A DNA stretch of 64,000 nt from Streptomyces indicus (GTDB taxonomy: Bacteria > Actinomycetota > Actinomycetes > Streptomycetales > Streptomycetaceae): assembly GCF_900100315.1 (NCBI RefSeq), contig NZ_FNFF01000011.1, positions 124,001-188,000 on the forward strand, read 5' to 3'. The translations under genes and the position numbers were made by a program. Below are positions 41,478 through 50,544 of this stretch, piece after piece. The notes under the pieces are model-generated. The model did not search any database, had not been told where the DNA came from, and saw only the letters and a program-made list of their open reading frames with translations. Every line of letters starts with the position of its first letter. The stretch's first letter is position 1.

Positions 41478-42338
41478 GGCCGCCGGGGCCTCTCCGGCCG
41501 AGCTCTCCGCCACCGGCGCCTCCCCGAACCGTGCCAGCGCGAGTGCACCCGCCACGGCCACCGCGAAGCCGAGGAGGGCCAGCCAGCCCAGGCCCTCGCG
41601 GGTCTCGTCGCCCAGCCAGAGGACGCCGACCAGCGCGGGGGCGATCGTCTCGCCGAGGACGAGGCCCGCGGTCGCCGTCGGGACCGAGCCGCGTTGCAGC
41701 GCCGAGGTCAGGAGCAGGAAGGCGCCGCCGCCGCCGATCAGGAGGGCGTACGTGGCGGGGTTGGTGAGCAGGTCCGTCAGGGCGTACTCGTCGATCAGGC
41801 GCACCGCCACCTGGACCACGCCGAAGCCGAGCCCCGCGCCGAGTCCCAGCACGAGCGCGCGGGGCTTGTCGGGGAGGCGTCCGCCCGCCGCGCCCACGAG
41901 GAGGAGGGCGACGGAGGCGGCGAGCAGCACCCACTTCAGCGCGTCCGAACCGGACTCGTGGCCCTCCGCGCCGGCCGCAAGCCCCACCATCGCAAGTCCC
42001 GCGCACACCACGGCGATCGCCGTCCACTCCGCCCGGCTCAGGCGGATGTGCAGCAGGCGCGTGGCGATCACCGCGGTCACGGCGAGCGAGCCGGCGAGGG
42101 CTGCCCCCACGGCGTAGATCGGAATGTGCTTGAGCGCCACGATCTGCAGCAGGAACCCGAGCCCGTCCAGCGCGAGCCCCGCCAGATAGCGCCACTGCTT
42201 CAGGACCCGCATCAGCAGCCCCGGATCCACGCCGGACCCGGTGCCGGGCGCGATGGCCCGGGTGGCGACGGCCTGGAGCACGGAGGCCGCACCGAAACAG
42301 ACCGCGGACGCGAGGGCGCAAATCATCCCAATGAGCAC
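41475..42338 (-). CDS. EamA/DMT-family transporter
   Basis: 287 aa from GTG 42338 (an ATG four codons in is possible). About nine or ten hydrophobic helices in two EamA-like halves: MICALASAVCFGAASVLQAV, YAVGAALAGSLAVTAVIA, WTAIAVVCAGLAMVGLAAG, FLLLTSALQRGS, GLGWLALLGFAVAVAGAL. The substrate is unknown. TAGAGT sits about 8 bp before the GTG, suggesting a leaderless or nearly leaderless mRNA. Confidence 0.85.
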   Translation of the reverse strand: MLIGMICALASAVCFGAASVLQAVATRAIAPGTGSGVDPGLLMRVLKQWRYLAGLALDGLGFLLQIVALKHIPIYAVGAALAGSLAVTAVIATRLLHIRLSRAEWTAIAVVCAGLAMVGLAAGAEGHESGSDALKWVLLAASVALLLVGAAGGRLPDKPRALVLGLGAGLGFGVVQVAVRLIDEYALTDLLTNPATYALLIGGGGAFLLLTSALQRGSVPTATAGLVLGETIAPALVGVLWLGDETREGLGWLALLGFAVAVAGALALARFGEAPVAESSAGEAPAA

Positions 42339-42444
42339 GAAACGACTCTAGGGGGCCGGTGGCCGCCCGGGGGTGTTCCGGTGGCGGCGCGCGCGGCTGA
42401 CTAAGCTGCCTGCGTTCCACACGGTCGACAGGGGGAGTGGACAC

Positions 42445-42798
42445 ATGGCAGCGGGTGCAGGGCCGCGGCGGATGCGGTCGAGCACGGTGATCCTCGGCGG
42501 CATGGGCGTCCTCGCCACCGCCCTCGCGGCCTGCGGCAGCGATCCGGACAAGCGCTGCGTGGACCGCGACGACTACACCTTCGACGGCTACAAGATCGTC
42601 GACTCCAAGTACTGCGGCAGCTCCTCCTCGGCCAAGGGCAAGAAGCGCGGGAGCGGCAGCAAGAGCCGCGTCGACGGCGCCTGGTACTACGACGCCGAGA
42701 CCGACCGCGGCCGCGCCGACTACGGCACCTTCAGCCGCTCCGAGGCCGTCGACCGCGGCGGCTTCGGCTGCGACGACTCGGGCTCCGGCGGCGGCTGA
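42445..42798 (+). CDS. Small Cys-rich lipoprotein
   Basis: 117 aa from ATG 42445 (GGGGGAG upstream). A signal peptide with lipobox LAAC (Cys32), then CVDRDDYTFDGYKIVDSKYC, a Ser/Lys-rich basic linker, and WYYDAETDRGRADYGTFSRSEAVDRGGFGC. It resembles small actinobacterial lipoproteins encoded next to glutathionylspermidine-synthase-like genes. Only 4 bp separate it from the next gene, so the two are an operon. Confidence 0.78.
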   Translation: MAAGAGPRRMRSSTVILGGMGVLATALAACGSDPDKRCVDRDDYTFDGYKIVDSKYCGSSSSAKGKKRGSGSKSRVDGAWYYDAETDRGRADYGTFSRSEAVDRGGFGCDDSGSGGG

Positions 42799-42802
42799 GC
42801 CC

Positions 42803-43984
42803 GTGGAACGCCGCACCACCGAACCCCGCCCCGGCTGGCAGGAGACAGTCGAGGAACAGGGCCTGATCTACCCGCTCACCCGCTACCCCGACGGCTCCCT
42901 GCGCCCCTACTGGGACGAGAGCGCCTACTACGTCTTCTCGCTCCCCGAGGTCGAGGCGCTCGAAGAGGTCGTCGAGGAACTGCACACCATGTGCCTGCGG
43001 GCCGCAGCCCACATCGTCGAGCAGGACCGTTTCGCCGACCTCGGCATCACCGACGAACGGGTGGCCGCGCGCGTCGCCGAGTCCTGGCACCGCCGCGCCG
43101 AACTCCCTTCCCTCTACGGCCGGTTCGACCTGCGCTACGACGGCACGGGCCCGGCCAAGCTCCTCGAATACAACGCGGACACCCCCACCTCCCTGGTGGA
43201 GGCCGCCAGCCCGCAGTGGTTCTGGATGGAGGAGCGCTTCCCCGGCGCCGACCAGTGGAACTCCCTGCACGAACGCCTCGTCGACGCCTGGAAGCGCCAG
43301 GCCCCGCTGCTGCCGCCCGGACCCGTCCACTTCGCGCACTCCGCGAGCGACCAGCTCGGCGAGGACCTCATGACGGTGGCGTATCTGCGCGAGACCGCCG
43401 AACAGGCAGGACTCGCCACCGAGGCGCTCAGCGTCGAACGGATCGGCTGGGACCGCCTTTCGGGCCGCTTCGTCGACGAACGCCTGAAGTTCATCCGCTC
43501 CTGCTTCAAGCTCTACCCGTGGGAGTGGCTGACCACCGACCGCTTCGCCCCGCACGTCCTCACCACGCTCGACAACGGCGGCGGCACCGGCACCACCCTG
43601 TGGATCGAACCCGCCTGGAAGATGCTCCTCTCCAACAAGGCGCTCCTCGCGGTCCTCTGGGAACTCTTCCCCGGCCACCCCAACCTGCTCCCCGCCTACC
43701 TCGACGGCCCCCGCGAACTGGCCGAAGGACCCGGCTACGTGGCCAAGCCGCTGCTCGGCCGCGAGGGCGCCGGAGTCACGGTCCACCGGCCAGGCGAACC
43801 CGCCGCCGTACACGAAGACGCCTGCTGCTACCAGGAGTTGGCCCCGCTGCCCGCCTTCGACGGCAACCACGTCGTGCTCGGTGCGTGGGTGGTCGAGAAC
43901 GAGGCAGCAGGGCTCGGCATCCGCGAATCCTCCGGCCTGGTCACGGACGAATACGCGCGCTTCCTGCCGCACGTGATCCTCTGA
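42803..43984 (+). CDS. Glutathionylspermidine synthase-like ATP-grasp ligase
   Basis: 393 aa from GTG 42803. Typical segments: IYPLTRYPDGSLRPYWDESA, YDGTGPAKLLEYNADTPTSL, FIRSCFKLYPWEWLTTDRF, YVAKPLLGREGAGVTVH and VVLGAWVVENEAAGLGIRES, the ATP/Mg-binding region near the C-terminus. It is the synthetase domain only; the amidase half of E. coli Gss is absent. Actinobacteria make no glutathione, so the substrate is probably another amine or peptide (inference). Confidence 0.88.
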   Translation: MERRTTEPRPGWQETVEEQGLIYPLTRYPDGSLRPYWDESAYYVFSLPEVEALEEVVEELHTMCLRAAAHIVEQDRFADLGITDERVAARVAESWHRRAELPSLYGRFDLRYDGTGPAKLLEYNADTPTSLVEAASPQWFWMEERFPGADQWNSLHERLVDAWKRQAPLLPPGPVHFAHSASDQLGEDLMTVAYLRETAEQAGLATEALSVERIGWDRLSGRFVDERLKFIRSCFKLYPWEWLTTDRFAPHVLTTLDNGGGTGTTLWIEPAWKMLLSNKALLAVLWELFPGHPNLLPAYLDGPRELAEGPGYVAKPLLGREGAGVTVHRPGEPAAVHEDACCYQELAPLPAFDGNHVVLGAWVVENEAAGLGIRESSGLVTDEYARFLPHVIL

Positions 43985-44009
43985 CGTCTCCTGTACGGAG
44001 ATACGAGGG

Positions 44010-45233
44010 CTATGCCTCCGTACCCAGCACGGCCCGCAGCTGATCGAGCCCCCAGTCCAGGTCCTCCTTCGAGATCACCAGCGGCGGCGCGATCCGGATC
44101 GTCGACCCGTGCGTGTCCTTGACCAGCACGCCCCGCTCCATCAGCTTCTCGGAGATCTCCCGGCCCGTCCCGTACGACGGATCGATGTCGACCCCGGCCC
44201 ACAGCCCGCGCCCGCGCACCTCGCGCACGGCCCCGCCCCCGACAAGCAGCCCCAGCTCACGGTGCAGATGCTCACCGAGCTCCGTCGCCTTCTCCTGGTA
44301 CTCACCGGTCTCCAGCATCGCGATGACCTCGAGCGCCACCGCGCACGCCAGCGGATTCCCGCCGAACGTCGACCCGTGCTCGCCCGGCCGGTACACCCCG
44401 AGCACCTCACGCGACGCCACCACGGCGGACACCGGTACGACCCCGCCGCCCAGCGCCTTGCCGAGCACGTACATGTCCGGCACGACGTCCTCGTGCTCAC
44501 ACGCGAAGGTCTTGCCGGTCCGCCCGAGCCCCGACTGGATCTCATCCGCGATGAACAGAACATTCCGCTCACGCGTCAGCTCCCGCACCCCCGCCAGATA
44601 ATCGGCCGGCGGCACGAGCACCCCCGCCTCGCCCTGGATCGGCTCGATCAGCACGGCCACCGTCTCGTCCGTGACGGCCTCGCGCAGCGCGTCGAGATCC
44701 CCGTACGGAACGATCTCGAACCCCGGCGTGTACGGCCCGAAGTCCGCCCGCGCTTCGGGGTCCGTGGAGAAGCTCACGATGGTGGTGGTCCGGCCGTGGA
44801 AGTTGTCGGCCGCGACCACGATCTTCGCCTGCCCGTCCGGCACGCCCTTGACCCGGTACCCCCACTTCCGGGCGGTCTTCACGGCGGTCTCGACGGCCTC
44901 CGCGCCCGTGTTCATCGGCAGCACCATGTCCTTGCCGCACAGCGCGGCAAGACGCGTACAGAACTCGGCGAACCGGTCGTGGTGGAACGCGCGCGACGTC
45001 AGCGTCACCCGCTCCAGCTGCGCCTTCGCCGCGTCGATGAGACGCCGGTTGCCGTGCCCGAAGTTCAGCGCCGAGTACCCGGCCAGCATGTCCAGATAGC
45101 GCCGCCCCTCCACGTCCGTCATCCACGCCCCTTCGGCCGTGGCGACCACGACGGGCAGCGGATGGTAGTTGTGCGCGCTGTGCGCGTCGGCGGAGGCGAT
45201 CAAAGCTTGCGTGCGGGATTCCGTCATCGACAC
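44010..45233 (-). CDS. rocD: Ornithine aminotransferase (ornithine-oxo-acid transaminase)
   Basis: 407 aa from GTG 45233 (GGAG 5 nt upstream; ATG at 45227 and 45248 are alternatives). Motifs: YNHYLP-type AHNYHPLPVVV, GAEAVETAVKTARKWGY, PLP-binding FIADEIQSGLGRTG and catalytic Lys in YVLGKALGGGVVPVSAV. It converts ornithine and 2-oxoglutarate to glutamate-semialdehyde and glutamate. It is convergent with the ATP-grasp ligase and adjoins the TnpB element on its promoter side. Confidence 0.93.
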   Translation of the reverse strand: MSMTESRTQALIASADAHSAHNYHPLPVVVATAEGAWMTDVEGRRYLDMLAGYSALNFGHGNRRLIDAAKAQLERVTLTSRAFHHDRFAEFCTRLAALCGKDMVLPMNTGAEAVETAVKTARKWGYRVKGVPDGQAKIVVAADNFHGRTTTIVSFSTDPEARADFGPYTPGFEIVPYGDLDALREAVTDETVAVLIEPIQGEAGVLVPPADYLAGVRELTRERNVLFIADEIQSGLGRTGKTFACEHEDVVPDMYVLGKALGGGVVPVSAVVASREVLGVYRPGEHGSTFGGNPLACAVALEVIAMLETGEYQEKATELGEHLHRELGLLVGGGAVREVRGRGLWAGVDIDPSYGTGREISEKLMERGVLVKDTHGSTIRIAPPLVISKEDLDWGLDQLRAVLGTEA

Positions 45234-45288
45234 GGGGTCTCCGTTCATCGTGCGGCCGGGGCTGGGTGGTGTCGCCCACGTTCCTATC

Positions 45289-45420
45289 TTGACGATTTCT
45301 CGCCCCCTCTATGCGTGAGGGCGATTCCCTTCAGCTCGCGTGGGCGGGCTTTCGGGCTTCACGCATCCGCCTCCGGCCGGTGGCCGGGACTCGCGTCCGG
45401 GGGACGCTGCGCGTGCTGTT
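45289..45420 (-). ncRNA. Predicted TnpB omega (reRNA) guide RNA
   Basis: TnpB nucleases use an RNA that overlaps the tnpB 3' end and runs to the right end of the element. This stretch occupies that position and includes the GC hairpin at 45305-45321 near the end. The 5' boundary is arbitrary and there is no direct evidence of expression. Confidence 0.35.
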
Positions 45421-46614
45421 GGTGACCGTGCCGCCCGTCCGGCGGGCACGGGCCTCGATCTCCACCGAGGCGTTGTGGTCGGCGTCGTCCTCGTGTCCGC
45501 AGTGGACGCAGGCGAACAACCGGCCGCATCCCTGACGGGATGCGGGGTCGACCTTTCCGCAGGCGGCGCAGGTCTGGGAGGTGTGGAACGGCGGGACCGC
45601 GACCAGCGCGGAGCCGTACAGGCGGGTCTTGTACTCCAGCTGACGGCGTCGCTCCCCGGGGATGTTGTCGAGGATGGACCGGTTGAGCCCCGCCTTCTGG
45701 CGGACCCTTTTGCCCGGGTGCTCGACCGTGCCTCTGGCGGACTTCGTCATGTTCTTCACGCGCAGGTCCTCGATACCGACCATGCCGTGGCTTTTGGCGA
45801 GGCCGGTGGTGAGTTTGTGCGTGTGATCCAGGCGGCGGTTCGCCTGCCGGGTCCTGAGCTTGGCGATCTGGGAGATGGTGCGGCGCAGACGCGCCCCGTA
45901 CTTGCCTCCGTTGTGCTTTTTCGCGTATGTGACCTGGCGGGCCTTCTTCTGCTCCAGGTGCTTGAGCCGCGACTTCTCAGTCTCGGTCAGGCTGGGTGGC
46001 ATGAGGCGGGGTGAGGCCTCGGTGGAGACGTACGCTGAGGCGGCGACACCGAAATCCACACCACACGAGGGCATCTCGTTCGGCGGCTCGGGCTTGATTC
46101 CGGTGTGGACGCCGAAGGAGACGTGCCAGCCGTTGCCGTCCCGGGAAACGGTGGCGTTGCGGATGGTCCCGCCGATCGCACGCGACAGACGAAACCGCAT
46201 CCACCCCAGCTTGGGCAGCCGGACCTCGGCCCAGTGTCGGTTGAGTTTGCGGACCTCGACGCGCTGTCCCTTGAACGGGATGGACAGCCGGTGACCGCGC
46301 CTCTTCCGGGCAGGGAAGGCGGCCGGATGGTCCGGGTTCCAGAAGTTGTCGTACGCCCGGTCAAGGTGACTGAGGACCATCTGCCCGCACTCGGACGGCA
46401 GGTCGGCCAGCCAATCGATCTCGCCCCGGCCGATGGCCAGTTGCTTGCACTGCTCCGCGGAACGCAGCGTGTATCGACGCTGCTCATACAGGTAGACCCG
46501 CTGTTCCAAAGCCACGTTCCACAGGGCACGCACGGTGTGTCCCCACCCGGTCAGGATCTTGTCCTGCTCCTCGGTGGGGTACGCACGGTACTTGCGCCCC
46601 ATGTCCGCCTTCAT
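45331..46614 (-). CDS. tnpB: RNA-guided nuclease TnpB
   Basis: 427 aa from ATG 46614 (an ATG four codons in is possible). The N-terminal HTH/OrfB region begins MGRKYRAYPTEEQDKIL. RuvC-like residues are all present: Asp187 (CGVDFGVAASAY), Glu282 (GIEDLRVKNM), Asp379 (DADHNAS). The zinc finger uses Cys349, Cys352, Cys369 and Cys372. The protein is full length with no frameshift, so a functional RNA-guided nuclease is predicted. TnpA is absent, so movement would need a TnpA supplied elsewhere. Confidence 0.93.
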   Translation of the reverse strand: MKADMGRKYRAYPTEEQDKILTGWGHTVRALWNVALEQRVYLYEQRRYTLRSAEQCKQLAIGRGEIDWLADLPSECGQMVLSHLDRAYDNFWNPDHPAAFPARKRRGHRLSIPFKGQRVEVRKLNRHWAEVRLPKLGWMRFRLSRAIGGTIRNATVSRDGNGWHVSFGVHTGIKPEPPNEMPSCGVDFGVAASAYVSTEASPRLMPPSLTETEKSRLKHLEQKKARQVTYAKKHNGGKYGARLRRTISQIAKLRTRQANRRLDHTHKLTTGLAKSHGMVGIEDLRVKNMTKSARGTVEHPGKRVRQKAGLNRSILDNIPGERRRQLEYKTRLYGSALVAVPPFHTSQTCAACGKVDPASRQGCGRLFACVHCGHEDDADHNASVEIEARARRTGGTVTNSTRSVPRTRVPATGRRRMREARKPAHAS

Positions 46615-46818
46615 ACCCCAACCGTAACGACTGGTTACAACCGACATGAGCGAAATCGGTATAACCGCGCACCGCGCCTTCGCGATACCCGTGCTCGCTC
46701 CCCGCCTCCTGCTCGGCCGATTACCGTGCACCGGGACATCCCGCCTGAATTCCGGGCCCGGGTCGAACTCCTCCCTGCGTATACGACTTCAAGGTGGCTC
46801 GCCGGGAGCCGGGGGCGG

Positions 46819-47316
46819 TCAGGTGATGACGAGCCGCTGTTTTCCGTCGATGAGCTCCCGGACAGCGTCGAGGTGCCCGGCGTGGGTCGCGGTCTCGGTG
46901 ATGACGTGCAGGACGACTTCACGGAGGTTGTCGTAGCGCCAGCCGTCGAAGAAGTGTGGCCACCAGCGCAGGGGTGCGTCCGGGGCGGTGCCGGCGAGTA
47001 TCGCATCGGAGAGCCCGCTCTCCTTGCGGTACAGGGCGAAAATCTCCTGCGCCGACTTCTCCGGCGCAGGATCCCAAGCGTCGTCCTCGGAGCTCAGGAT
47101 CTCTTCGATGGCGGCCCGTTCGCCCGCCGCGACGGCGCGGAACCAGAACTTCTCGTCGTCCAGGGCGAGATGGTGCACGAGGCCCAGGCAGGTCCAGCCG
47201 GACGGTAGCACCGGGCGCCGAAGCGCTTCGTCATCGAGACCCTCGAGAGTGTCCAGGACATGCTTGCGCTTGTCGTTCAGGACGCCCAGCAGCGTCATCA
47301 TCTCGGTGTCGGACAC
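46819..47316 (-). CDS. DinB-family (DUF664) protein
   Basis: 165 aa from GTG 47316, overlapping the VOC stop by one base (TAGTG). DinB-like four-helix signals: LGLVHHLALDDEKFWFRAVA and VVLHVITETATHAGHLDAVR supply conserved His residues for a metal site. Actinobacterial members are often thiol (mycothiol or bacillithiol)-dependent transferases. Paired with a VOC/glyoxalase-fold gene, a detoxification role is plausible (inference). Confidence 0.88.
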   Translation of the reverse strand: MSDTEMMTLLGVLNDKRKHVLDTLEGLDDEALRRPVLPSGWTCLGLVHHLALDDEKFWFRAVAAGERAAIEEILSSEDDAWDPAPEKSAQEIFALYRKESGLSDAILAGTAPDAPLRWWPHFFDGWRYDNLREVVLHVITETATHAGHLDAVRELIDGKQRLVIT

Positions 47317-47699
47317 TACTTAGCGACCTCCCAGACGTGGCCCGACGGGTCGGCGAAGGTGGCGGTCCGGATGCCCCAGGGCCGGTCCTGGGGGCCGTTG
47401 AGGAGCCTCACCCCGCATTCCGCGAGTTTCTCGCAGACTGCGTCCACATCCTCCACCTCGATCGTGATCTGGAAGCGCGCTCCGGCCTCGGGCCCCGCGA
47501 CCTTCGAGGGCTCGACCAACTCACCGGCCTGGGAGGACTTCAGCAGGTTCACGAAGGCGTTGCCGAAGTCGAAAACGACCGAGTCCGCGTCCTCGAAGAC
47601 CGCCTTCAGGCCGAAGACGTCCTCGTAGAACTTCTTCGTCTCCACCAGATCTTCGATGAACAACGTGACGGGTCCGATGCCCTTGAACCAGGGCTCCAT
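47316..47699 (-). CDS. VOC (glyoxalase/dioxygenase fold) protein
   Basis: 127 aa from ATG 47699, with GGGAGAGG upstream. VOC pattern: GIGPVTLFIEDLVETKKFYE, VFGLKAVFEDADSVVFDFG, FQITIEVEDVDAVCEKLAE, WGIRTATFADPSGHVWEVA. It is translationally coupled to the downstream DinB-family gene. The substrate is unknown; glyoxalase, dioxygenase and resistance-protein roles are all possible. A longer extension to 47816 is not VOC-like. Confidence 0.88.
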   Translation of the reverse strand: MEPWFKGIGPVTLFIEDLVETKKFYEDVFGLKAVFEDADSVVFDFGNAFVNLLKSSQAGELVEPSKVAGPEAGARFQITIEVEDVDAVCEKLAECGVRLLNGPQDRPWGIRTATFADPSGHVWEVAK

Positions 47700-47958
47700 C
47701 GCTGCGCCTCTCCCTTGAACGAGATTTCGAAAGATATGGACGCCCACACCGTATGCGGCAGCGGTGACAACCAGGGTCCGCTGCGGAGGCAGCCCCTTTC
47801 CTTCCCTGCCGATCACCGCGAACTCGGACAGCCCGCCTGAGTGCCGGGCCCTGGGTATCAGGGCGGCTGAGACGCGTGCCCCCGACCTGGAGCAAGATCA
47901 TCGGTTGCTCGCATCGCGGACGAGGAAACCTCGCCCGGACACCTGCCGGTAAGGTGAC
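47700..47958. other. Upstream part of the VOC-glyA intergenic region
   Basis: About 260 bp of divergent promoter region. No gene or consensus promoter is clear. It is followed by the ZTP riboswitch and the glyA leader. Confidence 0.4.
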
Positions 47959-48040
47959 GAGTGGGCCGTGACTGGCGCGCTGAGATGGGATCAACCATCG
48001 GGGAGCGGCTCATGAACTGTGTGCCGTGCGCCTGGGCCGA
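47959..48040 (+). promoter_or_regulatory. ZTP (pfl) riboswitch upstream of glyA
   Basis: Conserved blocks in order: GCCGTGACTGGCGC (47965-47978), a P2 hairpin GATGG-GATCAA-CCATC (47984-47999), CGGGGAGCGG (48000-48009), and CCGTGCGCCTGGGC (48024-48037). P1 pairs GGCGC with GCGCC, and the terminal CGCCTGGGC is the diagnostic pseudoknot block. The element ends about 50 bp before the glyA start. ZTP riboswitches bind ZMP/ZTP, which builds up when 10-formyl-THF is short, and turn on one-carbon genes such as glyA. Confidence 0.88.
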
Positions 48041-48091
48041 ACCGAGTACGACGAACCTGTACGCATCGTCTTCGTCCGGAGGTCCACCACC

Positions 48092-49549
48092 ATGACCGAG
48101 CCGTCCGCCGCCTCCACCGCCGCGGCCTCCTCCGCCTTCAACAGCGCCCTCGACGTGATCCGCGCCGTCGAGCCGCGCGTGGCCGACGCCATCGGGCAGG
48201 AGCTCACCGACCAGCGCGAGATGCTCAAGCTGATCGCCTCCGAGAACTACGCGTCCCCGGCCACGCTGCTCGCCATGGGCAACTGGTTCAGCGACAAGTA
48301 CGCCGAGGGCACCGTCGGCCGCCGCTTCTACGCCGGCTGCCGCAACGTCGACACCGTCGAATCCCTCGCCGCCGAGCACGCCCGCGAACTCTTCGGCGCC
48401 CAGCACGCCTACGCCCAGCCGCACTCGGGGATCGACGCCAACCTGGTCGCCTTCTGGTCCGTGCTCGCCGACCGCGTGGAGGCCCCCGCGCTGGAGCGTG
48501 CGGGTGCCCGCCAGGTCAACGACCTCACGGACGCCGACTGGGCCGAGCTGCGCCAGGCCTTCGGCAACCAGCGCATGCTCGGCATGTCCCTGGACGCGGG
48601 CGGCCACCTGACGCACGGCTTCCGGCCGAACATCTCAGGAAAGATGTTCGATCAGCGTTCGTACGGCACCGACCCCGCCACCGGCCTCCTCGACTACGAG
48701 GCCCTGCGCAAGACGGCCCGTGACTTCAAGCCGCTGATCATCGTCGCCGGGTACTCCGCCTACCCCCGTCTCGTGAACTTCCGCATCATGCGCGAGATCG
48801 CCGACGAGGTCGGTGCCACGCTCATGGTCGACATGGCGCACTTCGCCGGGCTCGTCGCCGGCAAGGTGCTCACGGGTGACTTCGACCCGGTGCCGCACGC
48901 GCAGATCGTCACGACCACCACGCACAAGTCGCTGCGTGGCCCGCGCGGCGGCATGGTGCTGTGCGACGACTCGCTCAAGGACCAGGTGGACCGCGGGTGC
49001 CCGATGGTGCTGGGCGGCCCGCTGCCGCATGTGATGGCGGCCAAGGCGGTCGCGCTCGCCGAGGCCCGGCAGCCCTCCTTCCGTGACTACGCGCAGCGTG
49101 TGGTCGACAACTCCCGTGCCCTTGCCGAGGGGTTGATGCGCCGCGGTGCCACGCTGGTGACGGGCGGCACGGACAACCACCTCAACCTGATCGACGTCGC
49201 TTCGTCGTACGGCCTCACCGGCCGGCAGGCCGAGTCGGCGCTGCTGGACTCCGGTGTGGTCACGAACCGCAACGCGATCCCGGCCGACCCGAACGGCGCC
49301 TGGTACACCTCCGGCATCCGCATCGGCACCCCCGCCCTGACCACGCGCGGTCTGGGCACGGCCGAGATGGACGAGATCGCGGGCCTGATCGACACGGTGC
49401 TGAAGGCCGCCGAGCCGGGCACGACGAAGTCGGGTGCCGCGTCGAAGGCCCAGCACGTCCTTGACGAGAAGGTCTCGGACGAGGTGGCCCGCCGCGCCAC
49501 GGATCTGCTGTCCGGCTTCCCGCTCTACCCGGGGATCGACCTCACCTGA
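48092..49549 (+). CDS. glyA: Serine hydroxymethyltransferase
   Basis: 485 aa from ATG 48092 (GGAGG at 48078-48082). Motifs: [49 protein letters not shown] lysine in [29 protein letters not shown]. It converts serine and THF to glycine and 5,10-methylene-THF. It is longer than many GlyA (about 420 aa), with an insertion around residues 125-190 ([20 protein letters not shown] region), typical of a second Streptomyces GlyA subgroup. It is controlled by the upstream ZTP riboswitch. Confidence 0.95.
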   Translation: MTEPSAASTAAASSAFNSALDVIRAVEPRVADAIGQELTDQREMLKLIASENYASPATLLAMGNWFSDKYAEGTVGRRFYAGCRNVDTVESLAAEHARELFGAQHAYAQPHSGIDANLVAFWSVLADRVEAPALERAGARQVNDLTDADWAELRQAFGNQRMLGMSLDAGGHLTHGFRPNISGKMFDQRSYGTDPATGLLDYEALRKTARDFKPLIIVAGYSAYPRLVNFRIMREIADEVGATLMVDMAHFAGLVAGKVLTGDFDPVPHAQIVTTTTHKSLRGPRGGMVLCDDSLKDQVDRGCPMVLGGPLPHVMAAKAVALAEARQPSFRDYAQRVVDNSRALAEGLMRRGATLVTGGTDNHLNLIDVASSYGLTGRQAESALLDSGVVTNRNAIPADPNGAWYTSGIRIGTPALTTRGLGTAEMDEIAGLIDTVLKAAEPGTTKSGAASKAQHVLDEKVSDEVARRATDLLSGFPLYPGIDLT

Positions 49550-49550
49550 G

Positions 49551-49604
49551 CCGGTGTGCCGCGGGGGTGCTCTTCCTTCGGGCGGGGCACCTCCGCGTCA
49601 CCGG
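49551..49604. terminator. Bidirectional terminator, glyA / 254-aa gene
   Basis: Outer 6-bp stem (49551-49556 with 49599-49604) and inner 11-bp stem with one G-T pair (49560-49570 with 49587-49597), loop rich in TTCC/TTCG. It lies between converging genes and includes the stop region of the leftward one. Confidence 0.65.
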
Positions 49605-50362
49605 TCGATCAGCTCCCCGCGCGGCCCTTCCTCGCGGGCGAGTGCCCTGGCCTCCTTGGCCTCCCTCAACCTCGCGGGCAGGGCGGGCAGTCGGCGGGCC
49701 ATCGGGCGGATGCCGAGGACCAGGGCGGCGCCGGCGGCTATGCCCGGCAGGGCCCACCACCAGCCGGTGGTGGCCGTGGGGGAGGCGGTGGTGGTGGGCC
49801 GGGCGTCCGGGGTGGCGGCCGGTCCCGCGCCTGCGGGCTCGGTCTCGCCGGGCGCCGGGGTGAGGGGTTCCGTGGCCTCGCCCGCCGCGGACGACGCGTC
49901 GAAGAGGCCGAGCCGGTCGAGGAGTGCGTTCAGTTCGCCGGGCTGCTTCGCCAGGTGCCAGACGCCCTTGCTGAGGTCGGGAGCCATGCCCTCGTGGTCG
50001 ACGACCGTGTGGATCCAGACCTTGTAGTCGCTGGTGCCGGGCAGCATCGCGTAGACCCGGTCCACGCGCCACGGCTGCGTGTCGTGGATCATCCACGTGA
50101 CATTGACCATCTGGCCGTCCATCAGCGTCTCCATGGGCGGGGCTTTGTCCCCGGCGATGTCGCGGCCGACCAGCAGCAGCTGCTCCAGCTCCCGGTAGGT
50201 CTCTTCCTGGCCGTAGAGCGCCGCGGCCCGCGCGTTCGTCGGTGAGGCGAGCAGCACGCTCGTGGGGCCGCCCGCCGTGGCGCCCGGCGCTCCCAGCAGG
50301 ACCAGGGCGAGTCCGGCCACGAGTGCGCCGAGCGCGGTCGCCAACTTCCGTACCGTACGCAT
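49598..50362 (-). CDS. Secreted, C-terminally anchored membrane protein
   Basis: 254 aa from ATG 50362 (GGGGGA upstream). A signal peptide (RKLATALGALVAGLALVLLG, cleavage near ATA-GGP) precedes an ~115-residue domain with conserved-looking aromatic motifs (VNVTWMIHDTQPWRVDRVY, YKVWIHTVVDHEG, GVWHLAKQPGELNALL). A Pro/Thr/Ala linker, one membrane helix (WWWALPGIAAGAALVLGI) and an Arg/Glu cytoplasmic tail follow. The family is unrecognised. It has a free extracytoplasmic domain and is monocistronic. Confidence 0.72.
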   Translation of the reverse strand: MRTVRKLATALGALVAGLALVLLGAPGATAGGPTSVLLASPTNARAAALYGQEETYRELEQLLLVGRDIAGDKAPPMETLMDGQMVNVTWMIHDTQPWRVDRVYAMLPGTSDYKVWIHTVVDHEGMAPDLSKGVWHLAKQPGELNALLDRLGLFDASSAAGEATEPLTPAPGETEPAGAGPAATPDARPTTTASPTATTGWWWALPGIAAGAALVLGIRPMARRLPALPARLREAKEARALAREEGPRGELIDR

Positions 50363-50544
50363 GCGTTCCCCCAGAGCGTCCCGAGCGCGGCCTGTCCGCG
50401 CCGATTCACTTCTGGTACACCGCCCGCCACCGCCGGGTTCCCCTTTTCCGCGGGCGATTTTCCGTACGGCGGCGGGGCGGTGGCGGGACGGCGGTGCGCG
50501 GCTGGTCACCGCGGGCAGGCGCCTACCTGTTCCGCGCGGCTGCC

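Larger units (their letters stand above)
45289..46660 (-). mobile_element. TnpB-only IS200/IS605-type element
   Basis: It contains an intact tnpB and no tnpA. On the minus strand the left end shows a small hairpin (GTAAC-CAGTC-GTTAC, 46624-46638) near a TTAT tetranucleotide. The right end shows a hairpin (GAGGG...CCCTC, 45305-45321) followed by GTCAA (to 45289), as at IS605-type right ends. The exact ends are inferred; the insertion sits between rocD and a DinB gene. Confidence 0.6.
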
